Assembly (NCBI RefSeq): GCF_900105145.1
Contig: NZ_LT629752.1
Span: 2,566,001 to 2,630,000 of the forward strand
DNA from: Polaribacter sp. KT25b
Lineage (GTDB): Bacteria; Bacteroidota; Bacteroidia; Flavobacteriales; Flavobacteriaceae
Direction of reading: 5' to 3'
DNA length: 64,000 bases
Shown here: positions 37,183 through 46,413 of the stretch, one piece after another
Layout of the letters: each line of letters begins with the position of its first letter
Numbering within the stretch: the first letter of the stretch is position 1
The notes under the pieces: generated by a model
Database searches by the model: none
The model's input: the letters and a program-made list of their open reading frames with translations, nothing else
What the model was told of the DNA's origin: nothing
Translations under genes and position numbers: made by a program

Positions 37183-39609
37183 ATGAAAAAAATAGTATTC
37201 CTCTCATTACTTATTGCATTTACTATTCCGTCACAAATAAATGCACAAAGAAAAAAATCAAAAAAAGATATAAAAACTGAAACTACAGTCACATCAAAAA
37301 AAAGTAAAACTCCTAAATATACTGATTTTGTAACATCAAAAACTAAAACTGATGATGGTGTTTTTAAAGTACATGAAACAAACGATAAATTTATGTACGA
37401 AATTCCGAAATCATATTTTGGAAAAGAAATGTTGTTAGTTACTAGAATTAAAGAATTACCCGCTGGTTTAGGTGGTGGTTATGTAAATGCAGGCTCAAAA
37501 ATAAACACACAAGTTATTGTTTGGCAACAATTTAAAAATAAGATTTTGTTAAAAGTAAAATCATACAATGCAATTGCTAACGATTCTTTACCAATATACA
37601 AATCTGTAACAGCAAACAACTTAGAACCTGTTATTTACGCTTTTGATATTAAAATTCAAAACACAGATTCCACAGCAGTGTTAATTGATGTTTCCAATTT
37701 CTTTTCTTCTGATGTAAAAGCTATAACCGGCTTACCAGATTCTTTTAGAAAAAGATACAAAGTAAAAAGACTAGATGCTTCTAGAAGTTTTATCAACAGT
37801 ATAAAAAGTTATCCAAAAAATATAGAAGTTATCCAAGATTTTACTTTTGATGCAGATGAACCACCAAGTAATTCATCTACAAAAACAATAAGTTTACGCA
37901 TAAATCAATCTATGATTTTATTACCAGAAGATAAAATGATGCCAAGAGTTTACGACAAAAGAGTTGGTTATTTTTCTTTAGGAAATGTAGATTATAGTTC
38001 TGAAGCTTTAAAAGCAGATGACAAAAGATATATAAAACGTTGGCGTTTAGAACCAAAAGATTTAGCGGCATATAATCGCGGAGAATTGGTAGAACCAATA
38101 AAACCAATTGTGTATTATTTAGATCCTGCAACGCCAGATAAACTAAAAAAATACATTAAACAAGGTGTTGATGATTGGCAAAAAGTTTTTGAAACTGCTG
38201 GTTTTAAAAATGCAATTATGGCAAAATATGCGCCAACAAAAGAAGAAGACCCAGAGTTTAGTATGGAAGATATTCGGTATTCTGCAATAAGATATGTTGC
38301 AAGCACAACAAGAAACGCAACTGGCCCAAGTGTTGCTGACCCTAGAACTGGAGAAATTATTGAGAGCGATATTATTTGGTATCACAATCATTTACGTTCT
38401 TATAGAAATAGATATTTATTAGAAACCGGCGCTGCAAACCCATCTGCTAGAACTTTAGATACGCCTGCGGAAGAAATTGGAGAAATGATGCGGATGGTAA
38501 TATCTCATGAAGTTGGTCATGCACTAGGTTTACCACATAATATGGCTGCAAGTTTTGCATATCCAGTAGACTCTTTACGTTCTGGAAGTTTTACTCAAAA
38601 AATGGGAGTTGCTGCTACAATTATGGATTATGCTCGTTACAATTATGTTGCGCAACCAGGTGATAAAAACATCCGATTTATTCGTCAATTAGGACCTTAT
38701 GATCACTATTCTATCAATTGGGGATATCGTAAAATACCGAATATAAAAAACCCAGAACAAGAAATTATAACGTTAGATTCTTGGATTGAAGAAAAAATTG
38801 ATAATCCTATTTATAGATTTGGCGGCGCACGTTTTGACCCTTCTTCTCAAACTGAAGGAATAGGAAATGACCAAGTAAAAGCATCTACCTACGGAATAAA
38901 AAATCTGAAAATTGTTGCCGAAAATTTACCAAATTGGACATCAGATAAAACCAATAATTATGAAGATTTGTCTGAATTGTATGGTGAACTTTTAAGTGTT
39001 TGGAGTAGATATGCTGGTCATGTTTCTGGTAATATTGGTGGAGTGTATGAATTCAACAAAAAACCAAATCAAACAGGCAACATTTACGTTCCTGTTACCA
39101 AAGAAAAACAAAAAGAGTCTATAGCCTGGCTTCATAAAAATGTATTTAAAACACAAGATTGGTTGTTAGACAAAAAGATTTTAAGCAACTATAAAGAAGA
39201 TGGATACACAGATTTAATATCCAATTTACAAAAACGACAATTAAATTCAATTTTAAGAATTTCAACATTAAAAAGAATGATTGATACCGAAATTATTGAA
39301 GATAATTATTATGCCGCTTCGGATATGATTAGAGATTTAAGAACCGGCATTTTTATTGAAGCAAATTACACAAGAAATGTAGATCTTTTTAGACGAAATT
39401 TACAAAAGTATTTTATTGATAAATTAGGCTCTTTATTAACATCAGAAGAAGCAAAAAACACTGATATAACTTCAATAATTAGAGGTGAATTAGAAATGAT
39501 GAATTTTCAATTAACTATTGCTAAAAATAGAAGTATAAATAGAATGACAAAATATCATTATAGAGATTGTTTAACTATAATTAAACAACTATTAAACCCT
39601 AAAAATTAA
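37183..39609 (+). CDS. Secreted zinc-dependent metalloprotease (DUF5117/DUF5118 type)
   Basis: An 808-residue protein with signal peptide (MKKIVFLSLLIAFTIPSQINAQ), then a low-complexity Lys/Thr stretch to about residue 45. The N-terminal DUF5118/DUF5117-like region precedes a metzincin-type site HEVGHALGLPHN starting near residue 443, with a downstream Met-turn candidate (ATIMDYARYNY). The C-terminal helical region (about 600-808) is as usual for this Bacteroidota family. It is probably periplasmic or secreted and active, as all zinc ligands are present. Substrates are unknown. Confidence 0.9.
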   Translation: MKKIVFLSLLIAFTIPSQINAQRKKSKKDIKTETTVTSKKSKTPKYTDFVTSKTKTDDGVFKVHETNDKFMYEIPKSYFGKEMLLVTRIKELPAGLGGGYVNAGSKINTQVIVWQQFKNKILLKVKSYNAIANDSLPIYKSVTANNLEPVIYAFDIKIQNTDSTAVLIDVSNFFSSDVKAITGLPDSFRKRYKVKRLDASRSFINSIKSYPKNIEVIQDFTFDADEPPSNSSTKTISLRINQSMILLPEDKMMPRVYDKRVGYFSLGNVDYSSEALKADDKRYIKRWRLEPKDLAAYNRGELVEPIKPIVYYLDPATPDKLKKYIKQGVDDWQKVFETAGFKNAIMAKYAPTKEEDPEFSMEDIRYSAIRYVASTTRNATGPSVADPRTGEIIESDIIWYHNHLRSYRNRYLLETGAANPSARTLDTPAEEIGEMMRMVISHEVGHALGLPHNMAASFAYPVDSLRSGSFTQKMGVAATIMDYARYNYVAQPGDKNIRFIRQLGPYDHYSINWGYRKIPNIKNPEQEIITLDSWIEEKIDNPIYRFGGARFDPSSQTEGIGNDQVKASTYGIKNLKIVAENLPNWTSDKTNNYEDLSELYGELLSVWSRYAGHVSGNIGGVYEFNKKPNQTGNIYVPVTKEKQKESIAWLHKNVFKTQDWLLDKKILSNYKEDGYTDLISNLQKRQLNSILRISTLKRMIDTEIIEDNYYAASDMIRDLRTGIFIEANYTRNVDLFRRNLQKYFIDKLGSLLTSEEAKNTDITSIIRGELEMMNFQLTIAKNRSINRMTKYHYRDCLTIIKQLLNPKN

Positions 39610-39630
39610 CAACTTAGACATTTAATAAAT

Positions 39631-40905
39631 TTATTTTCTTTTTAATAAATCATTACCTATTGCACATTGTAAACATCGTTTCATTGTGCAATAGTGGTTT
39701 TTAAGTTCTAATAAAGCCTGACTTTCTAAAGCATTTTTAGATTTAATTTCCAGTTTTGAAAATTGATCAATAATGCTATTTTTTTCTGATGAAATTTGTC
39801 TAACTAATTGCAAAATTTCTTCTTCATCAACCGCTCCCCTACTTTGTAAATACACAAATTTTAAAGGAACAATTGTATTAATCAGTAATAAATCTATAAA
39901 TGATTTTGATAATTTCTTTGCTGATTTTTTAGACTCACTTTCAAAAGTATAATGGGTTTTCCAAAATTCTTGAATATCAAAAGAAAACAAGGTGTAAAAA
40001 TCTTCTTTTTTATGGATACTCATCAATTTTGAAAATAAATTTTGATGTATAAAAAATAAAGAAGCTAATTGTGCAATTCGTATCGTTGGAAAATTTTGAG
40101 GTCGCATTCTAAAAAATTGAAAATTCTTATTTGAAATCGAATGTAAGTTATACTTGTGTTTCAAATATTCATATTCTGTTTTTAGCAAAGAAAAATAATC
40201 ATTTTGAACATCAGCCTCAAAAAAACCTGCTTGCCCAAAAAATAAAGCAGTTAATTTTTGTTCATCAAAACGTTCTTTTCTAACCACAGAAAAATCAATT
40301 GATTTTGCTAATTGCAAAAAAGAATCTCCATTTACTTTTAATCCGAAATTCTTCGCTAATAGCTGAAATAAAACGGCTTCAAAATCATTATTTGCTTGCT
40401 TTAATACTTCTTTTATAAAAACTGATTTTTGTTCTAATCGTTCAAAATATAACCTTTCTAACCAATTATTAACGAGAAAATCATCCACATTTTTAATTTG
40501 ATTTTCACAAGGAATCCAGTTTTGTTTACTATATATCAACCCATTATAATTTGATAATAATTTTTCATCAACAAAACTTTTAATTTCAAAAGTTGGTAAT
40601 GGCTTGTTGTTTTTCATAAAAACTACCGCATCATTTTCCCATACAACGTGCAAAATCACAGCATCAAAATTTGTATCTTCTTCATGATTATGCAAATACC
40701 AATCAGAAGATTTCACATGCACTTCTACATTTCCTACCCAAAGTTGATTGTCAATTTTTAATTGAGCGTTTAAAAAATCAGGACCCGAATTTTTATTCTG
40801 AATTCCAGATTTCAAAATAATTATTTCCTGATTATCCGAAGTAAATAATGCTGTTTTAGAAAATAAATTATACTGCCATACATAGTACAAAAATTCTTCT
40901 GTCAT
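39631..40905 (-). CDS. DUF2851 family protein
   Basis: A 424-residue cytoplasmic protein of the DUF2851 family, restricted largely to Bacteroidota. The conserved N-terminus is MTEEFLYYVWQYNLF, with NSGPDFLNAQLKID, VGNVEVHVKSSDWYLHNH and NFDAVILHVVWEND, and the middle RPQNFPTIRIAQLA block. A C-terminal cysteine pair (CLQCAIG) is kept. No biochemical function is established; the motifs resemble a nuclease-like core, but that is speculative. It converges with the metalloprotease gene with a 21-base gap. Confidence 0.85.
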   Translation of the reverse strand: MTEEFLYYVWQYNLFSKTALFTSDNQEIIILKSGIQNKNSGPDFLNAQLKIDNQLWVGNVEVHVKSSDWYLHNHEEDTNFDAVILHVVWENDAVVFMKNNKPLPTFEIKSFVDEKLLSNYNGLIYSKQNWIPCENQIKNVDDFLVNNWLERLYFERLEQKSVFIKEVLKQANNDFEAVLFQLLAKNFGLKVNGDSFLQLAKSIDFSVVRKERFDEQKLTALFFGQAGFFEADVQNDYFSLLKTEYEYLKHKYNLHSISNKNFQFFRMRPQNFPTIRIAQLASLFFIHQNLFSKLMSIHKKEDFYTLFSFDIQEFWKTHYTFESESKKSAKKLSKSFIDLLLINTIVPLKFVYLQSRGAVDEEEILQLVRQISSEKNSIIDQFSKLEIKSKNALESQALLELKNHYCTMKRCLQCAIGNDLLKRK

Positions 40906-40989
40906 GCTTTTTTGTTTAAAGTTACAAAAAATTTATTTCCTTATAAATTTTACCAATACAAATTCAATTTTACTTTTTAAATAATCTCT

Positions 40990-40997
40990 TATTTTTG
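40990..40997 (+). promoter_or_regulatory. Promoter -7 element of the nitroreductase gene
   Basis: TATTTTTG matches TAnnTTTG perfectly and ends 11 bases before the ATG at 41009, which would give an almost leaderless mRNA. Confidence 0.65.
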
Positions 40998-41008
40998 TAA
41001 TCTAAATA

Positions 41009-41647
41009 ATGAAAATGAATACTATAGAAAGTTTACAATGGCGTTACGCTGTTAAAAAATTTGATGAACATAAAATACTTTCAGAAAAACAAATTACCAC
41101 ATTAAAAGAAGCGTTTAATTTAACAGCAACTTCTTATGGTTTGCAACCTTTAAAGTTAGTGGTTATTCAGAATAAAAATATTCAGAAAGAATTAATAGAA
41201 CACAGTTGGAATCAGCCTCAAGTGCATGAAGCATCTCACCTTTTAGTAATTTGTATTCCTAAAAACTACACATCAGAAGACGTAAGAAATTATTTTACTT
41301 TAGTTAAAGAAATTAGAAATACACCAGATGCAATTTTAAACCCTTTCAAAAAGTTTTTAACGGATGAAATTGAAAAAAAAACACAAGAAGAATTATTAAT
41401 TTGGAACAAAAATCAAGCTTACTTAGCTTTAGGGAATTTGTTAACAGTTTGTGCTACTGAAAAAATAGATTCTTGCCCAATGGAAGGTTTTATTCCAGAA
41501 AAATATGATGAAATTTTAAAATTAGATACACAAAATTTAACTTCTATTTTAGTTTTACCTGTTGGTTTTAGAGCTGATGATGACTACATGAAAGATTTAA
41601 AAAAAGTACGTAAAAATATTGATGATATAATCATAGAAATTAACTAA
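41009..41647 (+). CDS. NAD(P)H-dependent oxidoreductase, nitroreductase family
   Basis: A 212-residue FMN enzyme of the NfsB/dihydropteridine reductase-like group. Motifs: LQWRYAVKKFDEHKILSEKQ at the N-terminus (FMN phosphate site), ATSYGLQPLKLVVI, LALGNLLTVCATEKIDSCPMEGF and the C-terminal VLPVGFRADDDYMKDLKKVRK. It probably reduces quinones, nitro compounds or pterins; the physiological substrate cannot be told. Two in-frame ATGs (41009 and 41015) lie close to the promoter; the second would leave a leader only about 6 bases longer. A strong terminator follows. Confidence 0.9.
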   Translation: MKMNTIESLQWRYAVKKFDEHKILSEKQITTLKEAFNLTATSYGLQPLKLVVIQNKNIQKELIEHSWNQPQVHEASHLLVICIPKNYTSEDVRNYFTLVKEIRNTPDAILNPFKKFLTDEIEKKTQEELLIWNKNQAYLALGNLLTVCATEKIDSCPMEGFIPEKYDEILKLDTQNLTSILVLPVGFRADDDYMKDLKKVRKNIDDIIIEIN

Positions 41648-41654
41648 ATTTTAT

Positions 41655-41681
41655 AAACCTTCTTATAAAGAAGGTTTTTTT
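41655..41681 (+). terminator. Intrinsic terminator of the nitroreductase gene
   Basis: A perfect 10-bp stem (41655-41664 with 41668-41677), 3-base loop and a run of seven T starting within the right arm. Confidence 0.92.
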
Positions 41682-41698
41682 ATACTCTTTAAAAATAG

Positions 41699-41706
41699 TA
41701 CTTTTG
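41699..41706 (+). promoter_or_regulatory. Promoter -7 element of pepD
   Basis: TACTTTTG, a perfect TAnnTTTG match, 25 bases upstream of the pepD ATG and just after the previous gene's terminator. Confidence 0.65.
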
Positions 41707-41731
41707 ATGTCTAAATTTTAATAAAATCAAC

Positions 41732-43198
41732 ATGAATCAAGATATAAGAAACTTACAACCAAAGTCAGTTTGGAATCATTTTGCAGATTTAAATGCTGTT
41801 CCTCGTCCTTCAAAAAAGGAAGAAAGAGTTATCCAATTTATGGTTGATTTTGGTAAAAAACTAAATCTTGAAACTTTTGTTGATAAAGTTGGTAACGTAA
41901 TCATAAAAAAACCAGCAACTTCTGGAATGGAAAACAGAAAAACAGTTGTAATGCAAGGTCATTTAGATATGGTTCATCAGAAAAATGCTGATACTATTTT
42001 TGATTTTGATAAAGAAGGAATTAAAATGTTTGTTGATGGAGATTGGGTAAAAGCAAAAGGAACAACTTTAGGCGCAGATAATGGTTTAGGAGTCGCTGCA
42101 ATTATGGCTATTTTATCATCAACAGAAATTGATCATCCAACAATTGAAGCTTTATTTACTATTGATGAAGAAACAGGAATGACTGGAGCAATGGGTTTAG
42201 AAGGTGGTGTTTTAGAAGGAGAAATCTTACTAAATTTAGATACAGAAGAAGATGATGAAATTGGAATGGGTTGTGCAGGTGGCGTTGATATTACTGCAAC
42301 TAGAACTTATTTAGAAGAGGAAACTCCAGAAAATACTACAGCATTTTCAATAACTGTAAAAGGTTTAAATGGTGGTCATTCTGGGATGGATATTATTAAA
42401 GGTTTAGGAAATGCGAACAAAATTATGAATCGTATTTTGTTTGATGGTTTTGCTAATTTTGGTTTACGAATTTCTGAAATAAATGGAGGAAGTTTACGAA
42501 ATGCAATTCCTAGAGAAAGTGTTGCTACTGTTGTAGTTGACAACATTTCTAAAGAGCCTTTTTTGTTTGAAACAAACGAACTTATTAACACTATAAAAGC
42601 AGAGTTTTCAACATTAGAAAAAAACTTATCCGTAGAAATTAAAGAAATTGAATCACCTAAAAAAGTAATGGAATTAGGAGTTCAAGAAGGATTTACAAAA
42701 TCAATTTATGCTGCTTTAAATGGCGTTTATAGAATGAGTCCGGATGTTGTTGGTTTAGTTGAAACTTCAAATAATATTGCGAGAATAATTCTAAAAGACG
42801 GAAGAATAAAAGTTGGCTGTTTAACACGTTCTTCATCAGAAAGTAACAAATGGGATTTAGCAAACTCTCTTCGTTCTGCTTTTGAATTAGCTGGTTTAGA
42901 AGTTGATTTTTCTGGAACGTATCCTGGTTGGCTACCAAATGTAAAATCAGAAATTTTAACAATTGTAACCAATATTTATACAGATTTATTTAAAGAAAAA
43001 CCAATTGTTGCAGCTTGTCATGCAGGATTAGAATGCGGAATTTTAGGTCAGAATTATCCAGAAATGGATATGGTTTCTTTTGGACCAACTATTAGGGGAG
43101 CTCATTCTCCTGATGAACGTGCTCAAATTTCATCAACCCAAAAATTCTGGAAACTATTAATTGAAATCCTTAAAAACACACCTTTAAAAAGTAATTAA
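41732..43198 (+). CDS. pepD: Aminoacyl-histidine dipeptidase (M20C, PepD)
   Basis: A 488-residue zinc dipeptidase that cleaves Xaa-His dipeptides such as carnosine. Metal-site motifs are in place: GHLDMVH with His77 and Asp79, the bridging Asp116 in LGADNGLGVAA, DEETGMTGA, LNLDTEEDDE and the C-terminal His in GPTIRGAHSPDE. Length matches E. coli PepD. It stands alone as a transcription unit with its own promoter, between a terminator and the parA region. Confidence 0.94.
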   Translation: MNQDIRNLQPKSVWNHFADLNAVPRPSKKEERVIQFMVDFGKKLNLETFVDKVGNVIIKKPATSGMENRKTVVMQGHLDMVHQKNADTIFDFDKEGIKMFVDGDWVKAKGTTLGADNGLGVAAIMAILSSTEIDHPTIEALFTIDEETGMTGAMGLEGGVLEGEILLNLDTEEDDEIGMGCAGGVDITATRTYLEEETPENTTAFSITVKGLNGGHSGMDIIKGLGNANKIMNRILFDGFANFGLRISEINGGSLRNAIPRESVATVVVDNISKEPFLFETNELINTIKAEFSTLEKNLSVEIKEIESPKKVMELGVQEGFTKSIYAALNGVYRMSPDVVGLVETSNNIARIILKDGRIKVGCLTRSSSESNKWDLANSLRSAFELAGLEVDFSGTYPGWLPNVKSEILTIVTNIYTDLFKEKPIVAACHAGLECGILGQNYPEMDMVSFGPTIRGAHSPDERAQISSTQKFWKLLIEILKNTPLKSN

Positions 43199-43307
43199 AC
43201 TTAAAAATATAACATTTTTTAGCACATTCGTTTTATTTTAAAAAAATTGTTTAAAAACTAAAACAATATCAACATAAACACCTAATAATCAAATTTTTAA
43301 AAAATTA

Positions 43308-43315
43308 TATTTTTG
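43308..43315 (+). promoter_or_regulatory. Promoter -7 element of the parA-parB operon
   Basis: TATTTTTG matches TAnnTTTG and lies 67 bases before the parA ATG in an otherwise featureless 184-base gap. A weaker TAATTTTA lies closer to the gene. Confidence 0.5.
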
Positions 43316-43382
43316 TTAACATCTTTCACTTTATTAAAAGATAATAAATTGTAATTTTACCTCTTATAAATATCATTTTTTA

Positions 43383-44147
43383 ATGGGGAAAATAATTGCA
43401 ATTGCGAATCAAAAAGGTGGTGTAGGTAAAACTACAACAAGCATAAATTTAGCAGCTTCTTTAGGTGTTTTAGAAAAAAAAGTATTATTAATAGATGCTG
43501 ATCCTCAAGCGAATGCATCTTCTGGCTTAGGCATAGATGTAGAAGGTTTAGAAATAGGAACTTATCAAGTTTTAGAACATACGGTTTCTGCAAAAGATGT
43601 AATTGTAAAAACAACGTCTCCTAATGTAGACCTAATTCCTGCTCATATAGATTTAGTTGCTATTGAAATTGAATTAGTAGATAAGCAAGATAGAGAATTT
43701 ATGCTTAGAAGGGCATTGGCAGAAATTAAAGATGATTATGATTATATTTTAATTGATTGTGCACCATCTTTAGGTTTAATAACATTAAACTCTTTAGTTG
43801 CCGCAGATTCTGTAATTATACCTATTCAATGTGAATATTTTGCATTAGAAGGTTTAGGAAAACTATTAAATACAATAAAAAGTATTCAAAGAATTCATAA
43901 TACAGATTTAGATATTGAAGGTTTATTATTAACAATGTTTGATTCTCGTTTACGCTTATCAAATCAAGTTGTAGATGAAGTTAGAAAACATTTTTCTAGC
44001 ATGGTTTTTGATACAATTATTAGAAGAAATACACGTTTAGGTGAGGCACCAAGTTATGGCGAAAGCATTATTGCTTATGACGCTACTAGTAAAGGAGCTG
44101 TAAATTACTTAAATTTAGCCCAAGAAATTATAAAAAAGCATAAGTAA
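43383..44147 (+). CDS. parA: Chromosome partitioning ATPase ParA
   Basis: A 254-residue Walker-type ATPase (Soj/ParA). The deviant Walker A KGGVGKTT is at residues 11-18 with the signature Lys11; Walker A' DADPQANAS and YDYILIDCAPSLG follow. It partners ParB in moving origin regions. The gene abuts parB with no gap (parA stop at 44147, parB ATG at 44148). Start ATG gives MGKIIAIANQ, the normal family start. Confidence 0.97.
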   Translation: MGKIIAIANQKGGVGKTTTSINLAASLGVLEKKVLLIDADPQANASSGLGIDVEGLEIGTYQVLEHTVSAKDVIVKTTSPNVDLIPAHIDLVAIEIELVDKQDREFMLRRALAEIKDDYDYILIDCAPSLGLITLNSLVAADSVIIPIQCEYFALEGLGKLLNTIKSIQRIHNTDLDIEGLLLTMFDSRLRLSNQVVDEVRKHFSSMVFDTIIRRNTRLGEAPSYGESIIAYDATSKGAVNYLNLAQEIIKKHK

Positions 44148-45032
44148 ATGGCAAAAGCAACCAAGAAACAAGCTTTAGGAAGAGGATTATCTGCTTTATT
44201 ACAAGAATCATCAAATATCAATTCTGCATCAGATAAAAATGCTGATAAAGTTGTGGGGAATATTATTGAAATTGAATTAAGTTCAATTGAAGTAAACCCT
44301 TTTCAACCAAGAACTTATTTTGATGAAGAATCATTACAAGAACTCGCAGGATCAATTAGAGAGTTAGGGGTAATACAACCAATTACAGTAAGAAAATTAG
44401 AAGGAAATAAATTTCAATTAGTTTCTGGTGAGCGTCGTTTTAGAGCATCAAAATTATTAGGAAACGCTACAGTACCTGCTTATATACGTTTGGCAAATGA
44501 CCAAGAAATGCTAGAAATGGCTTTGGTTGAAAACATACAACGTAAAAACTTAGATCCAATAGAAGTTGCACTTTCTTACCAACGTTTAATTGATGAGATT
44601 CAATTAACACAAGAAGATTTAAGTATAAGAGTTGGTAAAAAAAGATCTACAGTAACAAACTATTTACGTTTGTTAAAATTAGACCCAATTTTACAAACTG
44701 GTATGAGAGATGGCTTTATTTCTATGGGTCATGGGCGTGCAATGATAAATGTTGATAACACAGAAGATCAACTTGCAATTTATGAGAAAATTTTACGAGA
44801 AAAATTATCTGTAAGACAAACAGAAGATTTAGTAAAAAACTTAAAATCTGGTGCAATTGCAAAACCAAAAAAGAAAATTATCCCTCCATATATTAAAGAA
44901 AGTATAAAAGATATTGGCGATTACTTTGGCAATAAAATAGATATTTCTGTTGGTAACAATGGCAAAGGTAAGATTTCAATCCCTTTTAATTCTGAAGAAG
45001 ATTTTAACCGCATTAAAAACTTATTAAAATAA
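44148..45032 (+). CDS. parB: Chromosome partitioning protein ParB
   Basis: A 294-residue CTP-dependent DNA clamp that loads at parS. Motifs: LGRGLSALL near the N-terminus (ParA-interacting), PFQPRTYFDEESLQELA, VSGERRFRASKLLG (the GERRxRA CTP-binding box), ALVENIQRKNLDPIEVA and the helix-turn-helix (LSIRVGKKRSTVTNYLRLLKL). The C-terminal dimerisation domain is present. No parS-like palindrome was recognised near the operon. It is followed directly by DUF5683. Confidence 0.97.
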   Translation: MAKATKKQALGRGLSALLQESSNINSASDKNADKVVGNIIEIELSSIEVNPFQPRTYFDEESLQELAGSIRELGVIQPITVRKLEGNKFQLVSGERRFRASKLLGNATVPAYIRLANDQEMLEMALVENIQRKNLDPIEVALSYQRLIDEIQLTQEDLSIRVGKKRSTVTNYLRLLKLDPILQTGMRDGFISMGHGRAMINVDNTEDQLAIYEKILREKLSVRQTEDLVKNLKSGAIAKPKKKIIPPYIKESIKDIGDYFGNKIDISVGNNGKGKISIPFNSEEDFNRIKNLLK

Positions 45033-45632
45033 GTGTTTTTTAAAAAAACCATATTATTTTTTACGCTCGCTTTATTTACTGCGACTCTTTTTGCACAAAA
45101 AGATTCTACAGAAGTAAAAATTAAAGACGTTAAAATTGAAGGAAATATAAATACTACTAAAGAAGGGATTTATGATCCTTTAGCGCCATCTAAAGCTGCT
45201 TTTTATTCTGCAATTTTTCCAGGAATGGGACAATTGTACAATAAAAAATATTGGAAAGTTCCCATTGTTTGGGCAGCATTAGCAATACCAACTTATTACT
45301 ATCAAATAAATAATCGCGATTACAAACGATATAGAACTGCTTACAAATTAAGAAAAAATGGTTTGCAAGATGAGTTTACTGATGATGATGGAGTTTCTTC
45401 TGTTTCTTTAACAACGTTAGAAACTGCACAAGAACAGCTAAGTGAAAATAGAGATATGTCTTTATTATCTGGCGTTATTATTTATATATTACAAATTGTT
45501 GAAGCGAGTGTTAATGCACATTTACTTCAATTTAATACAGATGATAATTTATCATTTAAACCAGCAATGATAATGGATCCAATTAGAATACAAACACCTT
45601 CTGTTGGATTAACAATAAAATATAGTTTTTAA
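45033..45632 (+). CDS. DUF5683 domain membrane protein
   Basis: A 199-residue envelope protein starting at a GTG directly after the parB stop codon, with signal peptide (FFKKTILFFTLALFTATLFAQ). The DUF5683 core reads PSKAAFYSAIFPGMGQLYNKKYWKVPIVWAALAIP, including the G-x-G-Q-x-Y-N motif, and two hydrophobic helices follow. Function unknown. Its fixed place between parB and dapB in Bacteroidota argues for co-regulation, not for a partitioning role. Confidence 0.88.
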   Translation: MFFKKTILFFTLALFTATLFAQKDSTEVKIKDVKIEGNINTTKEGIYDPLAPSKAAFYSAIFPGMGQLYNKKYWKVPIVWAALAIPTYYYQINNRDYKRYRTAYKLRKNGLQDEFTDDDGVSSVSLTTLETAQEQLSENRDMSLLSGVIIYILQIVEASVNAHLLQFNTDDNLSFKPAMIMDPIRIQTPSVGLTIKYSF

Positions 45633-45633
45633 A

Positions 45634-46335
45634 ATGAAAATTGCACTTTTAGGTTACGGAAGAATGGGAAAAGAGATTGAAAAAATTGCAATCTCTAGAG
45701 GTCATGAAATAGTAATTAGAAAAGATGTTGATGATATAATTGACATTACTTTAGCTGATGTAGCTATCGATTTTAGCGTACCAACTTCTGCTTTTAACAA
45801 TATTACAAATTGTTTAAACAACAATGTTCCTGTAATTTCTGGAACTACAGGTTGGCTAGATAAATATAAAGAAGCAGTTGCTTTATGTACAGAAAAAAAA
45901 GGAGCTTTTATTTATGCATCAAATTATAGTTTGGGTGTAAATATCTTTTTTGAGTTAAATAAACAATTAGCAAAAATGATGAAAACCGTAGAAGGTTATA
46001 ACATTTCTATGGAAGAAATTCATCATACAAAAAAATTAGATGCGCCAAGTGGAACTGCAATTACTTTAGCAGAAGGAATTATAGAAAATTCTTCTAAAAT
46101 CAATTGGGAATTAGGCGAAAAAGCATCCGAAGAAAATATACCAATTGTGGCAAAAAGAATTCCAGATGTTCCAGGAACACATACTGTTTGGTATGAATCT
46201 GAAGTTGATACTATAGAAATTAAACACACAGCACACAGCAGAAAAGGATTTGCTTTAGGCGCTGTTATTGCTGCAGAATGGATTGCAAATAAAACAGGAG
46301 TTTTTTCTATGAAAGATGTGTTAAACATCCGTTAA
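45634..46335 (+). CDS. dapB: 4-hydroxy-tetrahydrodipicolinate reductase
   Basis: A 233-residue NAD(P)H reductase of the lysine/diaminopimelate pathway, needed for cell-wall precursor synthesis. It has the nucleotide motif GYGRMGKEI at residues 7-15, SGTTGW, the catalytic EEIHHTKKLDAPSGTA block and a C-terminal HTAHSRKGFALGAV. It is shorter than the E. coli enzyme (273), as usual for Bacteroidota. One base separates it from DUF5683, so it is part of the same operon. Confidence 0.96.
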   Translation: MKIALLGYGRMGKEIEKIAISRGHEIVIRKDVDDIIDITLADVAIDFSVPTSAFNNITNCLNNNVPVISGTTGWLDKYKEAVALCTEKKGAFIYASNYSLGVNIFFELNKQLAKMMKTVEGYNISMEEIHHTKKLDAPSGTAITLAEGIIENSSKINWELGEKASEENIPIVAKRIPDVPGTHTVWYESEVDTIEIKHTAHSRKGFALGAVIAAEWIANKTGVFSMKDVLNIR

Positions 46336-46413
46336 ATACTGTAACATTTTTTATATTTTGCGCCTTATAAATCAATAAAATTCATCCTTTTAAAGGATTA
46401 CAAAAATATCATT

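Noticed and set aside
43199..44150. parS centromere site or replication origin near parAB
   Set aside because: No parS-like palindrome, DnaA-box cluster or dnaA gene was seen; the gap before parA is only AT-rich with a promoter-like motif.
46384..46398. ATCCTTT/AAAGGAT dyad before lepB as a terminator
   Set aside because: Only 7 bp, A/T-rich, without a T-run; it may be an operator or chance, so it is mentioned only under lepB.
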